A stretch of 64,000 nucleotides of DNA from Palaemon carinicauda. Lineage: Eukaryota; Arthropoda; Malacostraca; Decapoda; Palaemonidae. The notes beneath the pieces were generated by a model. The model was not told the origin of the DNA. It worked only from the letters and a program-made list of their open reading frames with translations, and made no database searches. A program made the translations under genes and the position numbers. Below are positions 47,845 through 60,704 of this stretch, piece after piece (within the stretch, counting starts at the first letter, position 1; each line of letters begins with the position of its first letter). The stretch lies in the NCBI RefSeq assembly GCF_036898095.1, contig NC_090751.1:46233534-46297533 (forward strand), given 5' to 3'.

Positions 47845-48795
47845 CTAAAAATATAAACAAATGCTTAAAAAGAATGAGCAAATTGTGATTTTTATTAATG
47901 TTGAAAACTTCATTGCCAATGAAAATTAGTTTTAATGTACACCACATACTGCCCCAAATAGTTTATTTTTTCCTTCTTAAATTCTTTGTTTCCTGAAACT
48001 AACCCTCAAACTAACATCTTAATTTTCTCAAAACTTGTCAGCAAAGCCATTGCTCCATTGAGATTATATAATTAAGATGATTGCTTACAAAGGATAACTT
48101 TCACCATTTGAGAATTTTAATGCACCACTTAATTCATAAGTAGTTCAACCAGGTAAAAAATCTAGACCAGCTCTGATCTAAGAATTTAAATGCAATTGTG
48201 TGATCTAAATAAAGGAGAATCTTATAATTAACTATAAACTTTAATTTTTTAATAAAACTACAGGAACCTACCCTAAACATTCTATACAAGTTCATTAACT
48301 TCATCAACTGCTATTTACTTTCAGAAAAAAATTTTAAGCTGAGAATCTTTTCCTTAACCACACTTAGTGAAAATATATTAGGTTCAACACTAATAACTAA
48401 TTAGGGAACCTTTTTTAAAACTTTGTGAAACAGTTGTAGTGGCATTTTGAATTACCAGTACAAAATGCTTCTCTCAAAATTCCACCTGACTTTTAAAGAA
48501 TTTACTTATTTTTACAAAATGATTAGGTTTAGGAAGTAGATACTGTATTCAAAAGTAATTAAATGAACACAGCAATATTGAACTATCTAGACTGAATTCA
48601 TTCAAAGGGCCCTCAGAAATGGGAAGAGCAAATCTGGTTAAAGCAAGCTACTTCCTAGCACTGTGGGGTGCAGTATCCTGGACTAGAACCTAAATGATTC
48701 CAACAGCCAAGCCAAGAATAATTCATAGAACATTATACTGTATTTCATAAACATTTTAAAATTACTTAAAAATATTCTCTGGGGTACAACATTAC

Positions 48796-48946
48796 CTGTA
48801 GAGCACTTAATAGGCAAGCTTTCCTAGCTTTCTCAATTTTCAACCGGGCATCTACGATGCAAAGAACTTATGTTTTTAAGTACCATCCTGTTGAATTTTA
48901 GTTTGGCAGTATTATCTCCACAAAATGCTGTCACTAGAACAAATTT
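48796..48946 (-). other. Exon-like block E, copy 1 (minus strand)
   Basis: Acceptor aataatttttttcag and donor ctacag/gtaatg bound 151 bases on the minus strand. The phase 0 frame begins KFVLVTAFCGDN and stops after about 38 codons. The homologous block at 55,513-55,661 keeps both splice signals, which supports function of the sites more than of the peptide. Confidence 0.3.
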
Positions 48947-49245
48947 CTGAAAAAAATTATTCCATACAGTATACCAGACCAAATAAAATAGGTAACAACT
49001 AACCTGAAGTCGTGAAGCAAGTATTTAAAAGAACTTTCATATTTCAAATAATTTTTAGTAAATATCAAATAATCAGCCTCTATTATTCAGTGGTTTAAGG
49101 CTTAATACTTTTACAATTAGGCTTTAAAGATTAATTCCCACTGATTTGTGTGATCAGTCATTTGTAAGTGTATATACTAGAAAATATTGTGCCAGCCAAT
49201 AGCAGCAGCACTAGACAATTCTGTAAATATAATCTCAAAACTCGC

Positions 49246-49329
49246 CCATAGTTTTGTCCATTTAGACTCAATTTATAGCAGATTCTTCCAACTAACAATT
49301 TCATGCACTGCAAGCATTCTCAAACTATC
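49246..49329 (-). other. Exon-like block D, copy 1 (minus strand)
   Basis: Homologue of 56,274-56,363. The acceptor (ttctcccctccag) is kept, the donor is changed to GC (tatgg/gcgagt), and the frame DSLRMLAVHEIV stops early at a TAA. Probably a decayed copy. Confidence 0.3.
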
Positions 49330-49559
49330 CTGGAGGGGAGAAAACATTACGCTACAATGAAAATCTAGAACTTTCATTGGATACGCAGTAACTATGGAAA
49401 AAAAAAATACATCAAATATTCATGTCTAACTAAGATGCCTTCAACTTGCTAGTAGATTATTCTTGAGGTATGTGTTTATTTTTGTAAAAAGCAGCAATCT
49501 TTTCAAAATACAAAATATTCTTCCCAAAATTCTAGCCTATGTTTTAAACTTCACATCAG

Positions 49560-51660
49560 CCACTACAGAGCACTAGCTTAAAAACTAGCTACAGTTACTT
49601 AACATCTGCCACAATAACTTCATTGGTAACAAAACTAATCCACCTACCAACAAATGTATCAGTACCAAAAATACCTCCAATTACCTGCAATAATGTTTTT
49701 ACTAGCTACCAGACCTCTCCCCACGCCTGTAATACACTCACTGGCTATGAAACCTCACTACCTGCCTCTTAAAAGTCAATGAGCTTAAAAAACTCATTCC
49801 CACCACAATTTGCATCCAGACAAAACTACTGTCTGCCACAATGCATCTATAAGCAAAGATCCCTCGCTTAAACAAGCACTTTATATTTTCCAATTAAACT
49901 TCCCACTACTAAAAGCATTCACTAGCTATTAAACTTCATAACCACCTACCACTGTAGCCATCAACTTTTTTTAAAACCTCATTCCTATGACCAAATCAAT
50001 CCACTAACCATGAAACCTCACATTACCAGCTACCAAATAGTATACAAGCAATTAAACTTCACTACAGCTGCCTCTGAATACCGACTAGCTACCTAGCCTC
50101 ACTCCATGTGTTGCTACATGGACCCGGGGCCCACTGGCTAAGAAACCTCACCACATACCATGGTATATCCAGTATCTACAAATCTTTACTTCATTCTGTA
50201 CTGAATGCATTCACTGCAAACAACCAAACCTCTCGTCACTAAAAGAGTACATCAGATACTAAACTTTACACCCCGCAACTGAAAGGGTCCACTATCTTTA
50301 TTCCACTTACTGCAAGTCCACCAGCTAAAACTCCTCCCACCACCAACTATCTACAGAACTTCACTACACTGGCCACCAGAGGAGTCCAACTAAAAAATCT
50401 CATTCGATCCTCCACTGACTAAATCATTTACATGCGTAAATTCCCATCGAATGCATCCCTTATCTGCAAACCCTCGGCCCACAGGCAATCAAATGCATCC
50501 CTTACTATGAAATCCTATTACTGAATGCAACCACTAGCTACAACGTATGAAGGCACAATTCAAATATCACTGAACATGTCCATAGCTACGAATCTTTAAT
50601 ACACCCGATAATGAAAACATCCACTATCAACTAAACCTCCCACCACCGAATCCTTTCATTACCAATGCATCCACTAGTTACAAATCTTCCACCACCAGTC
50701 TCTCCAACTACATAAGTTCAACTATCCACCAAACTTCAAGTACAATAAAAATGCCAACTGCCCACAACAACCTATCTAATAGCTACGAAATCCCTCTTCC
50801 AGAAGCTGAACGAGTCCACAGCTAACAAAATCATTTGGCCATCAAATTAATCCTAACTACAAAACCTCCCAACAGTAGCCAATGTTTCTAGTTAAAATAC
50901 CCACTGAAAGGGTCCACTAACATACTACACCTAACTCCAGCTGCAGCACCTCACTCAAATCAGCTGAAGGAGTCTTCTAGCTATAAACAAAACCACCAAT
51001 GAACATGTCCACCACGAGATAAAGCTTCACTCCACTGGCTGCTGAATGCACCTACTACTTATGAAACTTCACCCCAACAGCCACCCAAGGCATTCACTAA
51101 CTACAAACCCTGACCACCAAATTTGTCCAAAGGTACAAAACCTTGACCCACTAGCCACTCGACGCATCCACTTTGTACCAAACTATTTTATTAGCCCCTG
51201 AAAGTGTCCACTAGCTTGTAAACCTTATTTCCTCCACTAATGCATCCACAAGCTATGAAAATTTAACTCAAAACTACTGAATGCATCCAAATAAAATGAC
51301 TATTCAATTCTTCCATTGTCATCAAAATCTTTAGACACCAGCCACAGGAAAATTCCACTACCTATACAACCTTGCTCCACCCACCACAGAATGCATCCAA
51401 CAATTGGAAAACCCCACTACACCTGCCAATGAAGATCTCCACAAGTTATGTAATTTCTCCATCCACCATAGAACAATTGCACTATGAAACTTCATTCCAA
51501 CTGCCACAGTGGATCCACTTTCTACACCAGCTCCCTTAGCCACTGAATGCATCCATTACCAACAAAACTGCTGACCACATTGCAATAACTGCTTACAAAA
51601 CTATTCCACTAGCCACTAAAAATCATAATTGTACCAAACCCCACTTCAATAGCCACTGAA
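49560..51660. repeat. Degenerate minisatellite, about 43-bp period, copy 1
   Basis: Variants of the phrase tccactagctatgaaacctc followed by actccaccagccactgaatg recur for 2.1 kb with strong divergence and irregular spacing (35-50 bases). All open frames here are short by-products of the repeat. Confidence 0.7.
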
Positions 51661-52049
51661 AGGGCTAACAAAGTATAACGGGACAATTTGCTTCAGGCCA
51701 AATGCCGCTACTTCAGATTAAAATGTGCTTACTTTCACCAATGTCCCTAAATTGATTATTTTCAGTCCGTTTGATCTAAAAGTACAAGTTGACCTCATTG
51801 GGCAAAATTGTTTTAGTTGAAAATAGTGTTTTGAATTAAAATATTCAAATCAAAATTTATCATTAAGCTTTAAGGCTTCCTGACACTAGCTTCCAGTTTT
51901 ACAATTTAATATCGACAAATCTCGCCTACACTTGTACAAAAACAAAGGCATGGTTGTTTTGTTTTCATGTTAAACATTGCCATCAAAATGAGTTTCAAGG
52001 TACTGTATACCAAATATTGCACCACCTAAAGAGCTTTAAGCAAAAATTT
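51661..52049. other. AT-rich spacer between the duplication copies
   Basis: No repeat structure, gene or splice-like block can be supported here. Confidence 0.4.
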
Positions 52050-52536
52050 TATTACAGTATCAACTTTCTGCTTTAAATTCCTTCTTGTAGGTTTCCTGAA
52101 CCCAGGATACCCTTTAACAAACATTAACTTTCTCAAATCATTTGTCAGCAAAATTATCAGTTATCCATTCATGCACGTCGCTAATTAGAAAAGACTTTTG
52201 GCTATTTTTTTTCACCTAGCCCTAACATGAAGCTCTCACCCTAACACTAACCTAATACCAGCTGGTTTCCTCTCTACCTCCTCTCATAGGTTAGGTTAAG
52301 CTCCTTACCTACACAAGTTTTGGATGTACCTAACTTTAGTAGGTTTTACATAAGGATCTGAGGATAAAAAGATGTTAGCTAACCTAAGCCTTAAAACTAG
52401 TCTTAAAATTAACAGACTCAGCGAGCACTCTTAATCTCTCGCTGCATGCGAGACAGGCAACCATCTCCACTCAACAACGATTAATTCCTATGTCCCCGGA
52501 GGAACTTCAGTTGGGCTATCATCGTGAACGACAACC

Positions 52537-54600
52537 CTAGGTGACGTCAGCACTGCCCGACATACCAATGTAGTTTGCATACATCAACCCTCCAAGAATT
52601 TTAACAGTCACGATGTGCAGATCATTCATGTGCATTTTCAGCTTTTGGCATAAGCTTATGGTCCCTAGGAACAGTACACTTCGCCAGTTTCCAGTGATAG
52701 TCCTAATTGAGAGTACTGTCCCCATAGGATCTTCCACAGCTTTCTTGATGCAGGCATTATATTTATACACCTATGCAGCATCAAAGAAATCAAGGGACCT
52801 AACATTTGCGTCTGCATTAACTTTGCAATTAATGACCATTGTCTCATTCCAAAGAACAAGATCTGGTTTCCAGAGCCCTTATCTAGTTGAGATGTGGGGT
52901 TCACTCTACGTCTGGTACTCTGCCTGTCTCTTCTCGACGAGGCTTTAGGTGTTATGCCTTATAATCCTCCAAGGCTATCATTACAGCCAAGATCACATCG
53001 GCTACTCTGCTGTCTGCCTCTTGCGCTACAGGCCGGAGTTGTTGATAAACAGAAAGCTTGACAGCATTGCTGTTAGTTGCCCCTTTCATCAGGTGCATAC
53101 CACAGTTAAACCAACTGGACCCAAGTCCGAAGGGAGCCTCACTCAAACCCCACCCATTAACTGTAGCATACAGACGTATCTCCAGTCGATGGTAACGGGC
53201 CCAATGTTGTTGGGCCAAGTCTGCTATCTCGACCACCACCAAAGGATCTGTAGATCTTGTCAATCATCTCTAGCATGTGCACAGGTCATTTAGAATGCTC
53301 TCAAAGATCACTGAAGTGACGGCCCCCCCCCACACTCCTCCTTTCACATACCGAGAGAATGTAGGTATGGTGGGGGTGTCTATTCATAAAAGTTGCTCAA
53401 ATATCAAAATGTTGAAAAGAATTAGTGTAACAAGATTTGAATATATAGAAATAAAATTTATGCCAAAAAAACAGAAGAATATCCTTAGTAAACACGTGAT
53501 CTGAAATTATAAATACTCAGAACGAACAAGGTAAAACGACAGTGGAGGTCCTGTAGAGAGTGGGGTTCTCCTGCTGTATGGGACCGGAAAAGCAGCCATC
53601 ACAGTAAAGTAAGTAAAGTTGTAGATTACGAGGCCTCTCGCTGCTGTCTGCATAGAATGCAGCTAATGGTGTGTCGCCAAGTGTAAACACTTCCTGACAA
53701 ACTTCCGTATCTGCTTGTCCACTGCACTGAGGTGGAACTTCTTTAAATCGCCACGAATGGCTATATGCTTAAGCTGTGGTATCAGCACTATACTTCAAAG
53801 ACCAGAACTTCTGCCAAGGCTTTAAGGCGCTACTCCCCAGCTCCGTCCAGGCCTTCCCAATCAACTAAGCTCCGTTTGAGTTTGTTACAAGTCAGACTTC
53901 AATCTCCAGATACTTGTAAAAACCCTCTGAACTCGTGACCGGGATGTTTCTATACGTGACGGGACTTGTCTACATACCAGGTTTTTCTACTGCGGTCACA
54001 GACTATCACTGCTGAGGTACACATCGGTAAACCAGGCTCAAGGCCCAACTTCCTTGAATCATCTAGTATGTCTTCATTACCAATGTTAAACCAACTTGTT
54101 GATGCCACAACAACAATGTCATTAGCAAACACTAGGAACCTGATCATCTCCCCTCTCACAGTTGCCCCTACAACCTCGGGGAGTTTACAGAGCGCTTGAT
54201 CAAGAGCCAAGTTAAAAATTAAGAGGGACAGACAGTCTCGTTGAATCACACCCCTCGTAACATTAACTGCGACATCCCCTACCTCTGAGTTGATACTTTG
54301 ATAGAAGTTGGAGGTAATGGGTCATCTCTTCATCAAGGACAGCCGCTCTTGCGGTGTCCAAGAGCACTGGGTGGCTAATCTAGTCTAAGGCCGTCAAAAT
54401 CAATGAAGACAATGTAAAGGTCCCTCGACTCCAATTTAACCTCTATGATCAGTTCCTTAATAATAATGAGGTTACTACCGACACCCTCCTCAGCTTAGAA
54501 GCCCATCTGTCTGACCAAAGAAGGGATACGCGCCGCCAATCTCAGTTACTTCTGCCGTTTACCTGCTCTTGGTTCAATCTCTTCACTGACATTACAAGGA
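52537..54600 (-). mobile_element. R2-like non-LTR retrotransposon remnant
   Basis: On the minus strand the RT region is recognisable. EEGVGSN and LYIVFIDF (motif A area) lie near 54,400-54,510, followed by LSLLIFNLALDQAL (motif B) and FANDIVVVAS (motif C, about 54,118-54,129). The second catalytic aspartate box reads FAND instead of FADD. Downstream, 52,952-53,263 and 52,665-52,904 resemble the C-terminal region. The latter includes a decayed restriction-like endonuclease pattern (GSGNQILFF then WSLIAKLM, where KPD and DxK-type residues are expected). Stops and frame changes are frequent and the 5' half is missing. R2/NeSL-type placement is inferred from the RT-then-endonuclease order. Confidence 0.65.
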
Positions 54601-54987
54601 CAGCATAAATCACATTGCACTGAAAATTGAAATGCTGTGAAAGTATCATGAAGCTGGTAAGTTGCAGAAGCTTCACTTACACCATATTGGATTCTAATGT
54701 ACCACTAGCAACTCATGCTTTATAGTTTTAATGATAAAGAAAATTTAAACCAAATTATCTAAAAGAGAATTTAACAGCATTTGTGTAAAGTTGGTAATTG
54801 AGAATAAGGATTAACTAAAAGAGGCAATTTTGAACAAAAAATTTTTAAAGCCAAACCTAAATACTCTAAAATTCATGTTCCTCTCATGCCTTTCATTAGA
54901 CTAGTGGTGATCAGCTATGTATCGGTAAATGCTAATACTAAACTGCTTTTAAGCCAAGAATCAACTACACTTTCTAGATGAAAGTTC

Positions 54988-55200
54988 TTCCACACCACCT
55001 GTTCCAGTGACAAACCTAACAGTTAGAGCTTTATAAAGCCCAACTTAAGGGTGCTGTAAGGAGTGATGGGCAAGCGTGGGTAGTGTTAGTAGTACTGTTC
55101 TGCGAGGCAGGGGAGGTTGAACTGCACCTCACTATTGAGGGATTTCGAACACCACCTGTTCCAGTGACAAACCTAACTGTTAGAGCTTTATAAAGCAGTT
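54988..55200 (+). repeat. Short direct duplication, about 52 bp, spaced 160 bp
   Basis: The block caccacctgttccagtgaca through gttagagctttataaagc occurs at about 54,993-55,048 and again at 55,151-55,196 with one or two differences. The sequence between is GC richer and holds no frame. Confidence 0.75.
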
Positions 55201-55512
55201 CTAGAGGAATTTTGATATATAAATGTTATGCACAAATACATCACAATTTTTGAACAGCTATTTCAACAAACAGTATCTCTAATACATTTTCTGTAATTGA
55301 CTGATGAGGGGCTACCAAAAATGGTTAAGGCAAACTAGGTAAAAGCAAGCTCGCTTTTCACAACAGTGGGGTGCAACATCCTGCACAGCACTTAGCAACT
55401 AAATTATTCTGAAGATAAGTAAAGTACAGGAAGTTTGAAACAAAGTACAGTAGTTTACAGGGCACCATTATATAGTATTATTCCTACCTTATTATGAGGG
55501 GTACAACCTTAC

Positions 55513-55661
55513 TGTATAGTTGGCTTTGTAGGTGAGGTTCCAGAACCAAGACTTTACTGGGCATCTTTGACAAAGAATCAAGTAAATTTTGGCAAATACA
55601 GTCCTATTGTATTTTTGTTCAGCAGTGCATCTCCAAATTGTGCTGTCACCAGAACAAACCC
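55513..55661 (-). other. Exon-like block E, copy 2 (minus strand)
   Basis: Acceptor ggaatatttttttcag, then GFVLVTAQFGDALLNK in phase 0 with a stop after 27 codons. A donor is at ataca/gtaagg. The splice sites are conserved with copy 1, although the interior has diverged. Confidence 0.3.
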
Positions 55662-56273
55662 CTGAAAAAAATATTCCATATATATACCAAAAAATAAAAT
55701 TGTTAGCAACCAACCTTAAGTCCTGAAGCAAGCATTCAACTATTACAAATCAAATAACTACGACCCAAAATGTCTGATATAATTAACCAGATCCTCAAAA
55801 CTTTTGGAACCATGTCCGTAATTATTAGCTAAACAATTCTCTTCATATTTGATATATAGAAAACTACAAGCCAAGAAAATGGCCTTTTAGCAACTAGGCA
55901 ATCTAATCATGACAATGTTAATCACTTCTATCCATATTTCAAAGTTCTTCAGTAGCCATGTCTTAATTATAATCTTCACTATACAAATCTAGGACAGCGA
56001 GGGCTAGCAATAGTGAAGATCAATGTGTACACTAATTTCTTAACTCCCAGTACACTTCAGTTGACATTTACATTCAGTGGTTTAAAGCTTGAGGCTTAAT
56101 ACTTCTACTAATTGGGCTTACAGATCTAAAATTTTAATGTACAGATTAATTCCCATTGATTTGTGCATTCAATATATTTAGTCTCATTTGTCAGTGTAAA
56201 CTAGAAAACACTTGTGCAGCCAATAAATTGCAGCACTAAATTCCTAAAATATACTGTTAATATCAGAACTCAC

Positions 56274-56363
56274 CTATAGTTGTGTCCATTTTTGCCGAGT
56301 TAATTTAAAGAGCACATCCTTCCTAGTAACAATTTCATACATTGCAAGCATTCTCAAACAATC
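56274..56363 (-). other. Exon-like block D, copy 2 (minus strand)
   Basis: A 90-base block between acceptor ttcttctcttccag and donor ctatag/gtgagt. The phase 0 frame reads DCLRMLAMYEIV, then FKLTRQKWTQL, and ends in TAG exactly at the exon end. The phase fits the first-exon candidate at 62,868-62,951, so the two could form a small protein of about 57 residues. Spliced transcription is not shown. Confidence 0.35.
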
Positions 56364-56569
56364 CTGGAAGAGAAGAAAAAATTAAGCTTAATTGAAAATT
56401 CAGCACTCATTGGATTTAGTCATATACATGGAAGAAAATGCAAGCAAAATGCTCAATTCTAAAATTCCTTCAAATATTGGTAGATTGATTAGACTAAGAT
56501 AACATACTTTTTGTATATGGAAATTTCTAAATTTGAATTCCTCCCTCCTTACTAAAATATAGCATTTCT

Positions 56570-59000
56570 TGTTCAAAACTTCACAGCACAGCACATCGCA
56601 CAGCACACCACTTGCTTCAACCTCAACTCCCACCATTCAATAATTAAAGTTCCACAAGCTACAATACCTATCTGCCACACACGCATTACCTAAGAAACCT
56701 TACTACACCTGGCTTTGAAAGTATCCACTACCGACCATCTCCCACCGTTTTTAAATAAATGTGTACTAGCTATTAGACCTCAATCTGCACTGCCAAAATA
56801 TTATCCACTGGCTGTGAAACTCCACCACCTGCCACTGAAAACTTCAAGCTTCAAGTTTGAAACTTTCTCCCACCACCGACTGCATCCAGAAACTACGAAA
56901 CCACTCCATCTGCCAGAATACATCTACACTCTACTGTATGTCGGCCCTTCTTATTCGCAGAGGTTGGGTAACAGATGCAAAAAGAGATTCCTTGAATATT
57001 TGCTTGCCTCTAGTTAATTCCAAACAAACTCACTACCCACTGCTTACGCACAGTCGACTAACATTAAGTACTGCAATATGTTTTTACTTAGTTCTTATCA
57101 GTAAGTACTGTATTGTGTAAATGAATAAACAGTACAGAACATGAAAATACATTTACTGTATGTACCAAGTACCAAGTTCTACGTAGTAAGTCAAACAAGA
57201 TGCAACTGCCGTTTACTGTTTGGCATGTGGGGTAGAGTAATGTACGTATCGCATTTTATTCTAAAATCACTAAGACGACTAGATATGTACGTTATTTTCT
57301 TGCATCGATGCGATGCTGCACAGGAAAAAAAAGCGGGACGCCCAGGAGAAGAGATTGTATGTAAGATGCCCAGGAGAAGACACTGCATGTAAGATGCCCA
57401 GGAGAAGACACTGCATGTAAGATGCCCAGGAGAAGAGACTGCATGTAAGACTGAGCACGAGTGAGCAAGAGTGAGCGAGAGATGGGATTTTTGTGCAGCC
57501 ACGAGAGGAACACCACGATGCATGCTGGGTGCAAAAGAGCACGGTTGGTTTAAAATAGTTGGGTCACAAGAGTACTTATGGCATAACTCCCAATACATGA
57601 TTTTTCATTTAAGTTATATGGTTCTATGTACAGTGAATGACCGAACGCACGAATATAGAACCCAAGAAACGACAGCAGACTGTATTAGCAAAGAAACTTG
57701 CCTTCATGCAACTGCTTAATGCATCTACTAACTAAACCTACTACTGAAAGCAATGACCACAGAGCCTACCACTGTAGCCATCCACTACTTACTAAACCTC
57801 ACTCTTACAGCCACCAAAAATTGACCAGCCACACCACCTTTCACTCTAGTAGCCACCAAACGAGTGCCTCCAAATGTAGTGACTAGCTACCAAGCCTCAC
57901 TCCATGTTCCATTGAAGGTGTCCACTGACAAATTTCACCATTTGCTACACTGTATCAATCAGCTACACATGTTCATTTCCCCAAAGAATGTGTCCCCTGT
58001 ATCAAACTTACCACAGCTGTTATACTTCCCACAGCCAGCCATAAAGCTTCCATTAGCTACTAAACCTTAATTGCACCTGCTGGAATGTGTCCACCAGCTA
58101 AAATACATTCCACACTGAGCTTCAAGTTAGTAGCTGCAGAACCTCACTTTGCTACTAAATCTCATTCCATTTTGCACTTAGTGCACTGACTAGCTACTAA
58201 ACTTTCCACTACAGGACAATGCATCCCCTAGCTCCGAAACATCACCATCCAGCCATGAAGCCTTTCTAAGCAGGCTATTAAATGCAGCCATTGTCTAGAA
58301 AACACTATCTACCAATGAATGAATCAATTAGCTATTGAACCATCACTCCACCTAATACTAACCATTCAATTTGCTACAAAATATGAATCCATCACTGAAA
58401 CCATCCACTACCGACTAAAACCCCACCAATGAATGCTATAAATATCTAAACTTCACTCTAGAAGCTACCTTCCAAACCCCCATTATGTGGCTCCACTACC
58501 TAATTAACCTCTCTCAACTCAACTGACAAGTCTAGCTACTAACTCTCTACACCCAACATTAAATTTGTACACTAAAAAGCGTCTATACAGCCACCAAAAG
58601 CATCCACTTGCCACAAAACATACCTGGTAGCTACAAAATTCCACTGAACCCATCACTTGATGGATACATAGCATCTAATAGCTATAAAACCTAACTCCAT
58701 CTGCCAACAAATGAGTTTTCTGGCTTCACTCTTCCAGCCACCTAACATTTGTTAAAACTATGAAAACTCACTCCAGCCACTGTGTGTCCAATTGCTAGGA
58801 AACCTCACCCAACTGACCACAATCCATTCTTCCTTCCACTTGCTTCAAGATCTCTCCATCAGCCACTGAACACTTGCAGACGTTTAAGATCCAGTTCCAC
58901 TAACGTGAAACTTCATTCCACCTGTCACAGATTATCTACCAGCTATGAAACTTCGTACTTGCCATATAGTGGAGTCACTCTGTACCTCCCCTTGGCACCC
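56570..59000. repeat. Degenerate minisatellite, about 43-bp period, copy 2
   Basis: Same repeat family as at 49,560-51,660 (for example tccactacttactaaacctc and ctagctaccaagcctcactc). It is interrupted between about 56,940 and 57,715 by non-repeat DNA with a 28-bp tandem repeat. Confidence 0.7.
57337..57448. repeat. 28-bp tandem repeat x 4
   Basis: The unit gatgcccaggagaagacact-gcatgtaa is repeated four times in exact register. The first copy is the most divergent. It lies in an island of non-minisatellite DNA and is followed by a gagc/gagt-rich run. Confidence 0.9.
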
Positions 59001-60416
59001 ACTCAATGAATAACAAAACACCACCACCATATGTGGTGGTCAGGTACAATTCTTAAATCTACCTACTTTAGACTAAGGCTGTGTAAAGTAAATTAGAATT
59101 TATCTATATTCAGGGTTAGCTTTACCCAAGTTACGCTATGACTTTCCAATCTCACCCCTTCCCGATATTTTCTTGAAAAGGATTAATTTAATGGATCTGA
59201 CATCAGCAAATTGTAAAAACCACTGAAACTATCTATTTTACAAATCAGTACAAACTAGTTTTCAACCTTTTGCTAAACCCCAGGAAAATCATTCCATAAG
59301 AGCTAGCCCTTTTGTTAATCTTGGTATAAATGCCAATGGAGCTTATAAAATATTCATGGAAGGGGTGCTAAGTACACGTTTGTCATTACAGTTTTATAAC
59401 CAACATTTCCAAGTAATTTTTAAAACTATGTTCAAGCTGCATTCACTAAATTTCTGCTTAAGCACTTGGGAACTAAATTTTGAAAAAATATGTATGCTTC
59501 AATATAGACAATTTACAAACTACAGTATACAAAAGCCCTTGATTGTTAGACCCGTACTTTAGCACTTTATTGGTAATGTAGAACTTAAATTACTGTCGCT
59601 GCTAACATTAAATCAGTTAGGCGTTTCCTATAAACCACTTGACAAAATGCTAATCAACTTCCCCAGGGGAAAAAAACTTACCTTATAATTTAAAATTAAC
59701 TGTCATTATAGAATAACCGCAAGTAACTGTTGCAGGTATTTTGGGCATGAAAAAAAAGTGAAACAAATAGGAACCACATGTCAAAGTAAAATAACTACGA
59801 GAATTGAAGCCTTAGATAAGAAATTAAAGTTTTATATGTGCAGAGAACACCTGAAATATAAAAAAATTCGTTAAAAGTACTTAATGAACGCATACTTGAA
59901 CCCATACATTAAAGTTGATGTGAAATTTACATTTAACCTGGCTGGTTGTCAAATATTTAACTTTACAAGCATCTACACTACACCCCTGCTGTTAACAGAA
60001 GCATTTTTACAGTCATTAATATTTCCATACTGTCAGTTTCCAGTTTCTGCAATTTAAACTTTAAGCATTGGCCATCTTTCAATTTACTTAAGCATGACCC
60101 GTCAACCCTTCCCACCACACCACCGACCCCTTTCCTAACTATAACCCGCTGGTTCGGTAATTTGTGGAACATGGTTTCCAAGTATGTACCATCTCATCTC
60201 AACAGGGCATGAACACCCTCTCCCCTGCCGCTCAGCATGACAGGAAAATATTATATCTATATAGCCAGACACTTATATAGGTGGTGGTGGTTAGAATACC
60301 AGAGCAACTTTTAATACTGATGCCTATCAAAGATTTTACTTTGTCAAGATCCTTATGTATTCTAGGTTACACAAAGATTTTAACCCTCTGATAAAATAGA
60401 CAAAGTCATGTTTTCC
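59001..60416. other. AT-rich DNA without recognisable genes
   Basis: The only open stretch of note is 59,978-60,181 on the minus strand (67 codons, GC-richer 5' part). It has no recognisable domain and no clear splice context, so no gene is called. Confidence 0.4.
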
Positions 60417-60704
60417 CATGGTCGCCTATTGGTAACGTTCATGCCTGCTGATGGCCAGACTGGGGTTCAAGCCCCGCCAAACTTTTAATTCCTTTAGCCT
60501 CTGCAACCTCTATCCCAATGAGCTAAGGATGGGGGATTTGGGAGAGCCTATAGGTATCAGTCATCAGCAGCCTTTGCCTGGCACTCCATGGTCCTAGCTT
60601 GAATGGAGAGGAGGGGGACCTTCTGCCTCTAGGGCATTGTCCTGTTTGCTAGGGCAACGTCACTCCCTTACCAGCACCACTTAAGAATAGTCTAAGCCTT
60701 TTTT
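60417..60704 (+). mobile_element. tRNA-derived SINE, best copy
   Basis: The head is tRNA-like: box A region ggtcgcctattggtaacgt and an almost canonical box B, ggttcaagccc, about 45 bases later. The body shares blocks (cctctgcaacc, tgagctaag, cctataggt, gcattgtcctg) with the copies in array segment H2, and it ends in a T-run at 60,699-60,704. RNA polymerase III transcription is expected from the boxes. It lies on the strand opposite to the minus-strand gene candidate. Confidence 0.75.

Larger units (their letters stand above)
47950..51660. repeat. Segmental duplication, copy 1
   Basis: Collinear similarity with 52,050-59,000 is seen at several points. Examples are tcagcaaa near 48,040/52,145, the agcaagct...gtggggtgca block near 48,645/55,347, the ctgtcac.agaacaaa block near 48,930/55,640 and the ttgcaagcattctcaaac block near 49,310/56,345. 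Identity looks like 65-80%, so the duplication is old. The right part is the degenerate minisatellite. Confidence 0.65.
52050..59000. repeat. Segmental duplication, copy 2 (with insertion)
   Basis: Matches 47,950-51,660 in order, but is longer because an R2-like remnant lies inside (about 52,540-54,600) and its minisatellite is longer. A short internal direct repeat (54,988-55,050 and 55,148-55,200) is private to this copy. Confidence 0.65.

Noticed and set aside
53950..54249. 99-codon minus-strand frame as a host gene
   Set aside because: It is the RT core of the R2-like remnant, with clear RT motif order.
57864..59009. Several 60-90-codon frames in the minisatellite regions
   Set aside because: They are by-products of an ACT/CCA-rich degenerate repeat with few stops, without conserved sequence or start context.
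59978..60181. 67-codon minus-strand frame as an exon of the minus-strand candidate
   Set aside because: No convincing acceptor or donor in a matching phase and no recognisable domain.
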